Origin: Sphingomonas alpina | GTDB lineage: Bacteria; Pseudomonadota; Alphaproteobacteria; Sphingomonadales; Sphingomonadaceae | Length of the DNA stretch: 64,000 nt | Reading direction: 5' to 3' | Assembly: GCF_014490665.1 (NCBI RefSeq) | Contig: NZ_CP061038.1 | Location: 3,348,001-3,412,000, forward strand | In this document: positions 44,801 to 53,147 of the stretch, piece by piece | Position numbering within the stretch: the first letter of the stretch is position 1 | Layout: each line of letters begins with the position of its first letter | Translations under genes and position numbers: made by a program | Notes under the pieces: generated by a model | What the model saw: the letters and a program-made list of their open reading frames with translations, nothing else | Database searches by the model: none | Told to the model about the DNA's origin: nothing

Positions 44801-44933
44801 CAACGCCAGTGCCAAGCGGCGTCGCGGACGCCAACTCACCGGCGGATGCAGCGAGCGGCGACAGACCGATCCCGGCGGCCGAGGCCAGCAGGATTACTCG
44901 GATCACGTGGCGGTGCGTGGTCGTGTTGGTCAT
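41883..44933 (-). CDS. TonB-dependent receptor for oligouronides (locus receptor 1)
   Basis: A 1016-residue outer-membrane receptor. Signal (about 1-31), TonB-box-like DDIIVTGARATQRSS (about 80), plug (about 100-215; TPDNSVGDTLERITGVTADR, NELSVRGLGPTLSFSTFNGR, VLVYKTQQADFLEGGVGGVI) and a barrel ending FLGFRVRL. This longer group of receptors is common in glycan-utilization loci of sphingomonads, xanthomonads and alteromonads. It heads the lyase genes. A LacI-type motif (44981-44994) and a FadR-type motif (45046-45060) lie upstream. Confidence 0.92.
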   Translation of the reverse strand: MTNTTTHRHVIRVILLASAAGIGLSPLAASAGELASATPLGTGVVLAAGEPAAEPTQDQTIPPADTADIAAEEGTNDDIIVTGARATQRSSISLKRDSSVIVDGLVSDEIGATPDNSVGDTLERITGVTADRFKGNANELSVRGLGPTLSFSTFNGREVSTAGPDRSVAFQQFPSELVNGVLVYKTQQADFLEGGVGGVIELRSLKPLDYGKRRIQAEFRADYQPKDNDVYQHDGIGYRANISYNDVFKTGIGDIGISIGYQRQDTTAPEDYYNANSAFQLCNTSANNAALVTGSASALITAGSGVNCAQATGSRTAAPSTGAPVIPVGETRGQTYYANSSRSFRTQKTAEVRDAIIGALQWRPSPDLEISFDGQYSKRNSLEDRNVLSIAEGLRGIQPLLIGNGSNGYSNGALISYRGNSNIENQLEKRQRNEEYLGGGLSFIWTPDRWTISADGSYSRSHRTETQKATRMRSTRRVGYTLTYVGDNVVPDVVFDNFDVTNPANFLADAATAVYARNRFVTDRKDEIWAGRFDVAREFDGFLTSIKVGGRVSNHDRTNDNARNTDLNTIAQIGTQTPAQLIAAANANCRVPFTTTSYMSGQGTNLTNWATFDNDCLFRTFTGSDDALPYPADGRDPSDINVRERIYAAYAMANFRSDSGSIPFSGNIGLRYVRTDITSIGYRQPYLITIDPNADNYTVAPDPLGAVSSNTAKGRYQYLLPSANIAFDLTDKLKLRLAGYRALARSGIESFGAGISITPQTSSVPGADNIVLNATTGNPNLKPLRAWNADASLELYASKDTLLAVAGYYKWVTGAVIGASTPIPTPITVTTQTQTPAGLGPRETRNLIINPVAPANDSETRHLYGVEVTANHAFTWLPSPLDGFGVTASANRAFADFEFPDTSTLANQLEPSNLIGLSKFTASGSVYFEKWGASLRASYRYRSSYYKPNGGTNREVRGADYINLSAQYNLTKNVQLKAQALNITGTKDVFYKGGYDSIAEVSNSGPQYFLGFRVRL

Positions 44934-44980
44934 GAAATCCTCCCCGTTTGGTCAGCGCTTCCCACGCCCATGACCCGATT

Positions 44981-44994
44981 TGCTACCGGTGTCA
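44981..44994. promoter_or_regulatory. LacI-type operator candidate upstream of receptor 1
   Basis: TGCTACCGGTGTCA; its reverse complement is TGACACCGGTAGCA. It lies 48-61 nt upstream of the receptor ATG. One of four matches to TGACACCGGTNNCN at promoters of this locus; a palindrome with central CG is characteristic of LacI-family operators. Confidence 0.65.
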
Positions 44995-45028
44995 TTGCCG
45001 CACGAAACTAGCTGCGTCGCGGGTAGTG

Positions 45029-46927
45029 TCAATCCCGATTTCTAAAATTGTATGACAATTCCCAATTAATGGTGAGGATGGCCGAGGGCGATGCGCCCCT
45101 GGAATCCACGGTTTTTCCACAGCGAACGAGCGTGTTGAATGGGCCCGTCGGCGCCCGGTAAGGCGCGGCGGCGATCGGTTGCGCGATACAGTCGTCCATC
45201 CCTTGCGTCGCGAATCCCGACACCTCCCCGGCGCCGAATCGGATCGCCGACGCTCCCTGTTGCGTTGCGCCGCGCGAGAAGCTGGCGAACTCCAGATCGA
45301 TCCGCGCGATCACGGCCGAAGGCTTGGCGGTGATCGTATCGCTTCGCGTGATCTTGCCCGGCGCGAGTACATAGCGCGTCGCGATCGTCACGCGCGCATC
45401 GGCTTTGGTATTGGCCCTGCCCATCAGGTCAAGCGCGTCCTGGCGCCAGCTCACTTCGGTCACCGCGCCGCGCCGCCTGACCGTCACGCCCGTGAAGTAA
45501 GCCAGCGGCATCAGCACGCTGCCATCGGCAAGCGTGATGCGCGGCACGAGATTGGGATAGCTCGCGTCGGCCGATCCCTGCAGCATACCCGGCGAAAAAG
45601 GCACCGGAAAATAGGGGTTGTGCATATGCTGCCCCTCGGCGCCGTTGATGATCGGCAGACCGATGACATGGCCCCCGTCGCGCACCGTGACCAGCGCGCG
45701 GTCATGATCCCCGCGCGCGAACCACGTAGTGGTGACGCGCGGCAGTGCTTTCAGCCAATGGGCATAATCGGCGCCCGCCGGTGCCTTGCCGCGATAGCCA
45801 AGGCCGTTCCAGATCGCATCAGTGTAGATATACTGGCGGGCGAGGCTGAGATTTTCACCAAAGATGCGGTGCTTGCCGCGATAGGCGTCGGTACGCCGCC
45901 CCTGGTCCCACATGTCGACCGAGCCGGTACCGGCATCGACCCAGAAATCCATGTAGCGCGCTGCGATGCGACTGGAAAAGGCATAAGCCATGCGCTCTTC
46001 CTGTGGAGTCAGCACCTTGAGCCGCGCGGCCGCAGTGAGCACTTCCAAGAAAGCGGTTTCGCCGTACGGGCCGATGCTGCGGCCATATTCGAACCCTTCA
46101 CCCTCCAGGTTGAAGCGCGGCAACATCAGGTCGATCGAACGCCGTAGCCAACCCTTGACCTCGGCTGTCGGGGTCATGCCTGTTTCGACCAGGCGCTGGG
46201 CGATCTCGCCGATCAGCAGCACGCTATAACGGTCGAACCGACCCTCTCCCTCGGTCTCGTCGGCAAAGCCATATTTGCCCGAATAGCGGCGATAATGGTC
46301 GAGCGTCTTGGCGAGCAGCGCGTCGCTGCCGCTGGCATCCTCCCAGCCGAGCAGGAAGCGCAGCCTTGCCACGCTGAAGGCAACGCCGAAATAATTATTG
46401 GGCAGGTCGATCAGGGTCAAATTGGGCCGCACGAAGCGATGCCAGTCGAGTTTCGCGCGCAATTTGGCGAGTGTCGCGGGGCGTACCGCCCGGTCGAGCA
46501 GCCCGGCTTCCTTCAACTGATGCAGCGCGGACATGTAGTAATACATGCCCCAAGTATCGTTGGTGTCATCGACCGTCAGGTCAGCGATGTCGGCAAAATC
46601 GGCCAGCCGCTGCGCCAGGCGCGGATCGTCTTTGGGCAATTCGAGCAGCCGGTAGGACATGGCGATGGCGATCTTGCCGGGCAGGAACTTGTCGCCACTT
46701 TCGAAGACTTTGACCCCGCCCAAGGTCATTGCGCGCTTTTCTCTGAGCAACTGCGCAAGCAGTCCTTCGAGCTGAGGCATCAGGCGCTTGTCGACCGTGT
46801 CGTGCATCGGTGGCGCGGTGAGATAGGTCGGGCCGTGCGGCCGGTCGGCCCAGCGATCCAGCCCCGGCGCGGGGGCCGCCGCGACGAGCATCGGCAGGGC
46901 AAGCGCACCCAGCATCGCGTGGCGCAT
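45029..46927 (-). CDS. Large secreted protein with lyase-like toroid plus beta-sandwich layout
   Basis: A 632-residue protein with a signal peptide (about 1-20, LGALALPMLVAAAPAPG). The N-terminal 350 residues are helical with paired aromatic motifs (DTWGMYYYMSALHQLKEAGL, LIDLPNNYFGVAFSVARLRF, EGFEYGRSIGPYGETAFLEV), followed by a strand-rich C-terminal half (WFARGDHDRALVTVRDGGHV, MHNPYFPVPFSPGMLQG). This layout is that of heparinase, hyaluronate and other (alpha/alpha)-toroid uronate lyases, but I cannot name a PL family. ATG 46927 overlaps the GH105 stop by one base. Its place between GH105 and a TonB receptor supports a polysaccharide lyase role. Confidence 0.6.
   Translation of the reverse strand: MRHAMLGALALPMLVAAAPAPGLDRWADRPHGPTYLTAPPMHDTVDKRLMPQLEGLLAQLLREKRAMTLGGVKVFESGDKFLPGKIAIAMSYRLLELPKDDPRLAQRLADFADIADLTVDDTNDTWGMYYYMSALHQLKEAGLLDRAVRPATLAKLRAKLDWHRFVRPNLTLIDLPNNYFGVAFSVARLRFLLGWEDASGSDALLAKTLDHYRRYSGKYGFADETEGEGRFDRYSVLLIGEIAQRLVETGMTPTAEVKGWLRRSIDLMLPRFNLEGEGFEYGRSIGPYGETAFLEVLTAAARLKVLTPQEERMAYAFSSRIAARYMDFWVDAGTGSVDMWDQGRRTDAYRGKHRIFGENLSLARQYIYTDAIWNGLGYRGKAPAGADYAHWLKALPRVTTTWFARGDHDRALVTVRDGGHVIGLPIINGAEGQHMHNPYFPVPFSPGMLQGSADASYPNLVPRITLADGSVLMPLAYFTGVTVRRRGAVTEVSWRQDALDLMGRANTKADARVTIATRYVLAPGKITRSDTITAKPSAVIARIDLEFASFSRGATQQGASAIRFGAGEVSGFATQGMDDCIAQPIAAAPYRAPTGPFNTLVRCGKTVDSRGASPSAILTINWELSYNFRNRD
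45046..45060. promoter_or_regulatory. FadR-type operator candidate upstream of receptor 1
   Basis: AATTGT-ATG-ACAATT, matching the TNGT-N3-ACNA pattern of FadR-subfamily GntR proteins. It overlaps the last codons of the lyase-like gene and sits about 113-127 nt upstream of the receptor ATG. Confidence 0.62.
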
Positions 46928-48081
46928 CACCGTCCGCCGCCATGACGTGCTAGATCCGCCATTGCGGTACCGGCAAGCAGGAAGGCGCCGGTGCCGTAAT
47001 ATTGCGTATCCTCCTTCGCAACCTTGTCGGGGCGGTCGCTGACCTGCTGCACCCAGCCGAGCTTGCCGTCGGGCTGCACTGCGCGCAGCAGCGCCGCCCA
47101 ACCCTTGATCGCCGCCGGGCGATAAGTCTTGCGGTCGAGCAATCCGGTGTCGACGCCCCAGGCAAAGGCATAAGTGAAGAAAGCGGTGCCGCTGGTCTCG
47201 GGCGGCGTATCGGCGCCATTGTCGAGCAGCGACGGTGCCCAATAACCATCTGCCTTTTGCAGCGTGACCAACCGCGCAGCCATTTCGCGGAACAGCGAGA
47301 CATAATAAGGACGCTTGGGGTCGTTCGCGTCGAGCATCTGAATGACCCGGACCAGGCCCGCCATCACCCAACCATTGCCGCGGCTCCAGAACAGCTTGCG
47401 CCCAGCCGCATCGCGGCGGTCGAAGAAGCGGCTGTCGCGGAAGAAGAGATGCTCGCTCTTGTCGAACAGATAGTCGGTGGTGGCGCGGAACTCCTCATGC
47501 GCGAAGGTCGCGTAACGCTGATCGCCGGTCGCGCGCGCCATGCGCAGCAGGGTCGGCGGCGCCATGAACAGCGCATCGCACCAGCACCAGCGCTGTGTGC
47601 AGGGCGGATCGCCGCTGCCAGGAGAGCCCAGGACGAAAGCGAGATCGCCGGTCGGGCGATGGGCGAACACATTCTCGAAATAGGCGCGCGCCGGGACGAT
47701 CGCGCCATCGCCCGCGCCATGTTTCGCCGTCCACAGCCAGGCCTGGGCGATCAGCTGGTCATCGGCATGGAAAGGTCTGTCGCCCGGCCGCCATTGCTCA
47801 CGCTGGCCGAGATCAAGCAGCGCCCTGGCATAGTCAGGCTCGCGACTGCGGTCGGCGAGTTCAGTCAGCGCGGCCCAGAAGGTCGCCTGTTGCCAGTCGC
47901 GGGGGTTCTGCACGCTCTTCGATGCCGCCGGCATGTGATCGAAGGTGTCGAGATGCGCGAGCTGCCAGTCGGCAACGCGCTGCGTGGCGGCGAGGATCGC
48001 CGTGCGTTGCGGCATGGCGGGTTCGGCCGGAGTCGCGGCGGCCGCGACCAGGGCAATCGGCGCGAGAGCGATCATGGACAT
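46927..48081 (-). CDS. GH105-family unsaturated uronyl hydrolase
   Basis: A 384-residue enzyme that removes the 4,5-unsaturated uronic acid from oligosaccharides produced by lyases, giving the keto acid that KduI uses. Signal peptide (about 1-21). Diagnostic motifs: FHADDQLIAQAWLWTAKHG (catalytic Asp), CDALFMAPPTLLRMARATGD, KLFWSRGNGWVMAGLVRVIQ and PPETSGTAFFTYAFAWGV. These fit GH105 (YteR-like) better than GH88. ATG 48081 overlaps the 3' end of the GH3 gene by about 10 nt and is preceded by AAAGGG. Confidence 0.88.
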   Translation of the reverse strand: MSMIALAPIALVAAAATPAEPAMPQRTAILAATQRVADWQLAHLDTFDHMPAASKSVQNPRDWQQATFWAALTELADRSREPDYARALLDLGQREQWRPGDRPFHADDQLIAQAWLWTAKHGAGDGAIVPARAYFENVFAHRPTGDLAFVLGSPGSGDPPCTQRWCWCDALFMAPPTLLRMARATGDQRYATFAHEEFRATTDYLFDKSEHLFFRDSRFFDRRDAAGRKLFWSRGNGWVMAGLVRVIQMLDANDPKRPYYVSLFREMAARLVTLQKADGYWAPSLLDNGADTPPETSGTAFFTYAFAWGVDTGLLDRKTYRPAAIKGWAALLRAVQPDGKLGWVQQVSDRPDKVAKEDTQYYGTGAFLLAGTAMADLARHGGGR

Positions 48082-50549
48082 ACGGTTTTTCCCTTTATCT
48101 CGAGGATCGCGACCGACGACAGAGTCAGTCGCATCGCGTTGGCGGTGGTGAGGGCAAACGGCGCACTCACTTTGGACAGATCCGCGCCAACCAGGCAGCC
48201 GAGCGGTATCGTCAGGCTCTGCCACCCGCGTCCGGCAAGCGCAGCCAGCGATCTGGTCGCATCGAGCTTGCCGGTGCAGCCAGCACCGCAACGCAGTTCC
48301 AGCGTGACCGGCCCGGCGGGCGCGGCATCGACCCGCAACGCGATCGTCAGTGCGAGCGACCCGATGCGCGACAGGTCGACGGGGCGCGGGTTGGCGATCA
48401 GCAGGGTTTCCCGCGAGCGGCCACTCCAGCTGACCTCTCGCGCATCCTCCTGCCGGTCACGATCAACCGGACGGATGGCGAGTGCGCCATTATCCGCCAC
48501 GCCGGTGACGGGCTGCGGGCTATCGTTCGCTCCATCGATCTGCAGCGTGCGCGGGGTGATCGCACGGCCGCCATCGAACAGCGGGCCGGTTGGTTTGGCG
48601 AGTGCGGACAAGTCGATGCCGGAATCTTCCGACAGCGGCGCGGCCGTGCTGCGGTCGGCAAGCGTTAGGCCATAGCCAAAGGAGAAGAGCGGCGCGTAAT
48701 TCGCATCACCGACATTCAGCGGCGATTGAGTCGCTTTGGCCGGCCAGGAGAAGGACAGCTTGCCGCGAAACTCCTGCTTGCCGAACAGCATGTCGGCAAC
48801 GCCGCCGCCTTCCGATCCCGGCAGCCACGCCGCGACGAACGCGTCGGCGGCGTTGATATGACGATTGACCCAGAGCGGACGCCCGGAAAGGAAGACGGCA
48901 ACGACGGGTATTCCTTGCACCTTCAGGCGCTTCATTACGCCGAGCGTATCGCGCGTGTCGTCGAACAACAGGTCGGCACGATCACCCTGGAATTCGGCAT
49001 AGGGATCCTCGCCGAACACCATGATCGCGACATCGGGCCTGGTCTTGTACTGCCCGTCGACCGCCAGTTCGGCAGACCCGCCACCGGCGGTGACCGCGTC
49101 GCGCACCCCGACCCAGATCGATTGCGCGCCGGGGAAATGCTCAGGCTTGGTGCCCGTGCCCTGCCAGGTCAGCGTCCAGCCGCCCGACTGCTTGGCGACG
49201 TTGTCGGCGCCATCGCCCGCAACAAGGATGCGTGCAGAGGGCTTGAGCGGAAGCACACCGCGATTCTTGAGCAGCACCAGCGATTCGCGCACTGCCTGAC
49301 GCGCGATGGCGCGGTGTTCGGGCGATCCGAGCAGGTCGTATTTACCCGACAGCGGCCGGGTCGAGGGTGGCCCGGCCTCGAACAGCCCGGCGCGCAATTT
49401 GACGCGCAGGATGCGCCACACGGCGTCGTCGAGCCGCGCCATCGGCAGGGTGCCGGAGCGTGCCGCAGTCAGCGTGCTCGCATAGAGAGCACGCCAGCTA
49501 TTGGGCGCCATATAGATGTCGAGCCCGGCCTTCATCGATGCAGGGCAATCGGTCGCGGTGCAGCCCACTACCTTCGCATGGCCGTCCCAATCGCCGACCA
49601 CCAGCCCGTCAAAGCCCCAGCGACGCTTGAGCACGTCGGTCAGCAGGTCAGAATTGCCATGCATCTTGGCGCCGTTCCAGCTGGAGAAGGACGCCATTAC
49701 CGATTGCACGCCGGCATTGAGCGCCGCGACATAGCCGGTGCCATGCAGGCGAATCAGATCGGCTTCGGAAATTTGTGCATCGCCGCGGTCGCGGCCGCCC
49801 AGCGTACCGCCATCGGCAAGGAAATGCTTGGCGGTGGCAATGACGTGCGGCCCCTTGAGCCAGTCCGCCGCGCCACGCTTGCCTTGCAGCCCTTCGACAT
49901 AGGCGGTCGCATAATCGGCGATGATGCCGGGATCCTCGGAAAAGCTCTCATAGGTTCGGCCCCAGCGATCGTCGCGCGCCACTGCGATCGTCGGGGCGAA
50001 GGTCCAGTCGAGCCCGGTCACGCGCAGTTCCGCGGCGGTTGCAGTGCCGATTCGTCCGATCAGCGCGGGATCGCGCGTTGCGCCCAGGCCAATATTGTGC
50101 GGGAACAGCGTCGCGCCAACGATGTTGTTATGGCCATGAACGGCATCGCTGCCCCACATTATCGGGATGCGCGGCAGATCGCCCTGCGGGCGCATCGACG
50201 CAGCATAATAAGCATCCGCGGCGGCAACCCAGGCTGAGGCCGGGCCGAATTCGTCACCACCGGGCGAGGAGCTGCCGCCATTGAGCACCGAGCCGAGATG
50301 ATAGACTGCGACATCCTCGGGCGTGACGCTGCCAATATCGCCCTGGATCGTCTGGCCAACCTTCTGGTCGAGCGACATCCGCGCAAGAATCGAGTCGATC
50401 CGCTTTTCGATTGCCGAATCGGTGGATGCCGGCTTGTCGACTGCGGGCCATTGATCGGGATGTACCGTGGGTGCATCCTGCGCCACGCCCATCACGGGCG
50501 CTGCAAGCGCAAGGACCGCCGCATAACGGGTTACGGACGTCCAGATCAT
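48072..50549 (-). CDS. GH3-family beta-glucosidase/exo-beta-glucanase
   Basis: An 825-residue exported enzyme. Signal peptide (about 1-24, ...MGVAQDAPT). GH3 N-terminal barrel with IPIMWGSDAVHGHNNIVGAT and the catalytic nucleophile Asp in LVVGDWDGHAKV, KHFLADGGTLGGRDRGDA, and the C-terminal GH3 domain with LVLLKNRGVLPLKPSARILV. A terminal beta-rich domain (about 660-825) resembles the ExoP C-terminal domain. It should trim beta-linked glucose. Its presence beside GH105 suggests a mixed glucose/glucuronate polymer, for example a cellobiuronic-acid-containing one (inference). It starts the minus-strand operon and diverges from manD. Confidence 0.9.
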   Translation of the reverse strand: MIWTSVTRYAAVLALAAPVMGVAQDAPTVHPDQWPAVDKPASTDSAIEKRIDSILARMSLDQKVGQTIQGDIGSVTPEDVAVYHLGSVLNGGSSSPGGDEFGPASAWVAAADAYYAASMRPQGDLPRIPIMWGSDAVHGHNNIVGATLFPHNIGLGATRDPALIGRIGTATAAELRVTGLDWTFAPTIAVARDDRWGRTYESFSEDPGIIADYATAYVEGLQGKRGAADWLKGPHVIATAKHFLADGGTLGGRDRGDAQISEADLIRLHGTGYVAALNAGVQSVMASFSSWNGAKMHGNSDLLTDVLKRRWGFDGLVVGDWDGHAKVVGCTATDCPASMKAGLDIYMAPNSWRALYASTLTAARSGTLPMARLDDAVWRILRVKLRAGLFEAGPPSTRPLSGKYDLLGSPEHRAIARQAVRESLVLLKNRGVLPLKPSARILVAGDGADNVAKQSGGWTLTWQGTGTKPEHFPGAQSIWVGVRDAVTAGGGSAELAVDGQYKTRPDVAIMVFGEDPYAEFQGDRADLLFDDTRDTLGVMKRLKVQGIPVVAVFLSGRPLWVNRHINAADAFVAAWLPGSEGGGVADMLFGKQEFRGKLSFSWPAKATQSPLNVGDANYAPLFSFGYGLTLADRSTAAPLSEDSGIDLSALAKPTGPLFDGGRAITPRTLQIDGANDSPQPVTGVADNGALAIRPVDRDRQEDAREVSWSGRSRETLLIANPRPVDLSRIGSLALTIALRVDAAPAGPVTLELRCGAGCTGKLDATRSLAALAGRGWQSLTIPLGCLVGADLSKVSAPFALTTANAMRLTLSSVAILEIKGKTVCP

Positions 50550-50579
50550 CCTACCTCCTCCCGCCGGCTGGCAGTTTTA

Positions 50580-50593
50580 TGACACCGGTAACA
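50580..50593. promoter_or_regulatory. LacI-type operator candidate between GH3 and manD
   Basis: TGACACCGGTAACA, 31 nt upstream of the GH3 start and 80 nt upstream of manD, in the divergent promoter region. Confidence 0.68.
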
Positions 50594-50627
50594 AAACACT
50601 TTCCTTTTTTGCTGGCTCTGTCAATGA

Positions 50628-50642
50628 AGTTGTACGACAACT
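50628..50642. promoter_or_regulatory. FadR-type operator candidate between GH3 and manD
   Basis: AGTTGT-ACG-ACAACT, perfect 6-bp arms, located 31 nt before the manD start. It matches the site at 45046 in the TTGT-N3-ACAA core. Confidence 0.65.
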
Positions 50643-50672
50643 ATCGCGAGAAATGAGATGGGAGGGGCGCCG

Positions 50673-51884
50673 ATGCCGAAGATCAAGAATGCCCGCATCA
50701 TCGTCACATGCCCCGGCCGCAACTTCGTCACCCTGAAGATCGAGACCGATCAGGGCGTTTACGGCATTGGCGACGCGACGCTCAACGGGCGCGAACTCGC
50801 CGTCGCAAGCTATCTGGCCGATCATGTCGTGCCGTTGCTGATCGGGCGCGACGCGCATCGCATCGAGGATATCTGGCAATATCTCTATAAGGGCGCGTAT
50901 TGGCGGCGCGGCCCGGTGACGATGACTGCGATCGCCGCCGTCGACATGGCGCTCTGGGACATCAAGGGCAAGGTCGCAGGCCTGCCGCTCTATCAATTGC
51001 TCGGCGGTGCGAGCCGCGACGGCGTGATGGTCTATGGCCATGCCAATGGCGCAAGCGTCGAGGAAGCAGTCGATGCCGCCCTGGTCTATCAGTCCGAAGG
51101 CTATCGCGCGATCCGGATCCAGGCCGGCGTGCCGGGGCTCGCCTCGACCTATGGCGTATCGAAAGACCGCTATTTCTACGAGCCGGCAGACGCCGATCTG
51201 CCGAGCGAGAATCTGTGGTCGACCGAAAAATATCTCCGCTCGGTGCCAGCCCTGTTCGACAAGGCGCGCGAGGCGTTGGGATGGGACGTGCACCTGCTGC
51301 ATGACGCGCATCACCGGCTGACACCGATCGAGGCCGGGCGGCTGGGCAAGGATCTCGAACCCTATCGCCCGTTCTGGCTAGAAGATGCGGTGCAGGCCGA
51401 GAATCAGGACTCGTTCCGGCTGATTCGCCAGCACACCACCACCCCGCTCGCGGTCGGTGAGATCTTCAGTTCGATCTGGGATGCCAGGCAGCTGATCGAG
51501 GAGCAGCTGATCGATTATATCCGTGCGACCGTGGTTCATGCCGGCGGCATCACGCATCTGCGCCGCATCGCGAACCTTGCCGACCTGCACAATGTCCGCA
51601 CCGGCTGTCATGGCGCGACTGACCTGTCGCCGGTGGCGATGGCGGCTGCGCTGCATTTCGACTTGTCGGTGCCCAATTTCGGGGTGCAGGAATATATGCG
51701 CCACACACCTGAGACCGACACGGTGTTCCCGCACGCCTACAGCTTCGATCGTGGCATGATGCATCCCGGCGACAAGCCCGGCCTCGGCGTCGAGATCGAC
51801 GAAGCGCTTGCCGCCCAATATCCCTACAAGCGCGCCTATCTCCCAGTGAACCGTCTTGAAGACGGTACCATGTTCTCCTGGTGA
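50673..51884 (+). CDS. manD: D-mannonate dehydratase of the enolase superfamily (ManD)
   Basis: A 403-residue enzyme converting D-mannonate to 2-keto-3-deoxygluconate. Start ATG 50673 follows GGAGGGG by 5 nt; ATG 50658 would be too close. The N-terminal capping domain and barrel are intact: [60 protein letters not shown] (metal ligand region), [16 protein letters not shown] and [20 protein letters not shown]. ManD of Novosphingobium was the founding member as I recall. No uronate isomerase or mannonate oxidoreductase gene is in this window. Confidence 0.92.
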   Translation: MPKIKNARIIVTCPGRNFVTLKIETDQGVYGIGDATLNGRELAVASYLADHVVPLLIGRDAHRIEDIWQYLYKGAYWRRGPVTMTAIAAVDMALWDIKGKVAGLPLYQLLGGASRDGVMVYGHANGASVEEAVDAALVYQSEGYRAIRIQAGVPGLASTYGVSKDRYFYEPADADLPSENLWSTEKYLRSVPALFDKAREALGWDVHLLHDAHHRLTPIEAGRLGKDLEPYRPFWLEDAVQAENQDSFRLIRQHTTTPLAVGEIFSSIWDARQLIEEQLIDYIRATVVHAGGITHLRRIANLADLHNVRTGCHGATDLSPVAMAAALHFDLSVPNFGVQEYMRHTPETDTVFPHAYSFDRGMMHPGDKPGLGVEIDEALAAQYPYKRAYLPVNRLEDGTMFSW

Positions 51885-52002
51885 GCGGCGGCGCGTGTCA
51901 CCTTTGCCGCGACCTCGCCGATCCCATGCGCGCAACGACGCCGATCGCGCGCGCTACGGTGGTGCTCGCCAAGCCCCGGGTGCGGCGATATGCTCCGTCC
52001 CC

Positions 52003-53034
52003 ATGAAAACAGGCGGCAATCCCACAATCAACGACGTTGCTCGCCTCGCGGGCGTGTCGAAGAAGACCGTCAGCCGGGTGATCAACCGATCCCCCCTGCT
52101 GAGCGACGAAACACGACTGCGCGTCGAGACCGTGATCGGCGAGCTCGGCTATACGCCGAACCCGCAGGCGCGCGGCCTTGCGCTCAGGCGCAATTTCCTG
52201 ATCGGCCTGATCCACGACAACCCCAACTCGCAGATGGTGCTGGGGGTGCAGCAAGGCATTCTCGAGGCGATCCGCGAGACCGAGTTCGCGCTGGTCGTGC
52301 GCCCGGTCGATCGCGGGTCGCCCGCCATGCTTGACGATGTGCGGCATTTCCTCGAACGCCAGCGGCTGTTCGGCGTGCTGCTGCTGCCGCCGATTTCCGA
52401 GAATGACGAGCTTGCCCGGCTGTGCGAGTCGCTCGGCTGCCGCTATGTCCGGATGGGCTCGGCCAAGCTCGACGACGATCACCATTCGGTCGCATCGAAC
52501 GATGCCGAGGCAGTGACCGAGGCGACGCGCTATTTGATCGAACAGGGCCATCGTCGCATCGGGCTGGTCACCGGCCCGCACGGCTTCCGCTCCGCCATGG
52601 AGCGCCGCGCCGGTTTCGAAGAAGCGCTGGCCGAGGCCGGAATCAAACTGCCGCGCGGCCTGGTCGCGAACGGCGATTACCGCTTCGATTCCGGAGTCGA
52701 GGCGGGCAACCGTCTGCTCGATCAGGTACCGATGCCGACCGCGATCTTCGCCTCGAACGACGAGATGGCGGCGGGCGTGCTCCACGCGGCGCGCCAGCGC
52801 AACCTGGCAGTACCGCAAGACCTGTCGGTGATCGGCTTCGATGATACCGAGATCGCCGGCCATGTCTGGCCGCCCCTGACCACGGTGCGCTGGCCAATCA
52901 CCTCGATGGCGCGCTCCGCCGCACTCAAGCTGCTCGCCGGTACGCTCGACGACGATAACGGGATTGAGGAGCCCTCGCTGTTCCTGTCCAAGCTGATCCG
53001 CCGCTCGTCGGTCGCACGGCCGCAACCGGAATAA
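52003..53034 (+). CDS. LacI-family regulator of the uronate locus
   Basis: A 343-residue repressor. Helix-turn-helix PTINDVARLAGVSKKTVSRV and hinge TPNPQARGLALRR at the N-terminus, then a periplasmic-binding-protein-like effector domain (about 65-335; LVTGPHGFRSAMERRAGFEE, ASNDEMAAGVLHAARQRNL). ATG 52003 gives the usual LacI length. Four TGACACCGGT-type sites at promoters in this locus are its likely targets. The inducer is probably a uronate intermediate such as KDG, which is inference. Confidence 0.92.
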   Translation: MKTGGNPTINDVARLAGVSKKTVSRVINRSPLLSDETRLRVETVIGELGYTPNPQARGLALRRNFLIGLIHDNPNSQMVLGVQQGILEAIRETEFALVVRPVDRGSPAMLDDVRHFLERQRLFGVLLLPPISENDELARLCESLGCRYVRMGSAKLDDDHHSVASNDAEAVTEATRYLIEQGHRRIGLVTGPHGFRSAMERRAGFEEALAEAGIKLPRGLVANGDYRFDSGVEAGNRLLDQVPMPTAIFASNDEMAAGVLHAARQRNLAVPQDLSVIGFDDTEIAGHVWPPLTTVRWPITSMARSAALKLLAGTLDDDNGIEEPSLFLSKLIRRSSVARPQPE

Positions 53035-53061
53035 TATCGATGGCGCTCCTGACATCGCCGC

Positions 53062-53075
53062 TGACACCGGTTACT
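53062..53075. promoter_or_regulatory. LacI-type operator candidate upstream of kduI
   Basis: TGACACCGGTTACT, 73 nt upstream of the kduI ATG, in the 113-nt gap after lacI. It indicates that kduI-kduD-kdgK has its own promoter. Confidence 0.62.
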
Positions 53076-53147
53076 TGCAGCGATGCCAGAACATTCTCAT
53101 TCCTTCTTGCTGCCTTGGCGGCCTGACTATCAACGGAGATCCTCCCC

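Noticed and set aside
46928..47371. N-terminal extension of the lyase-like gene frame
   Set aside because: It overlaps the GH105 gene in a different frame and lacks a signal sequence; ATG 46927 begins exactly at a signal peptide.
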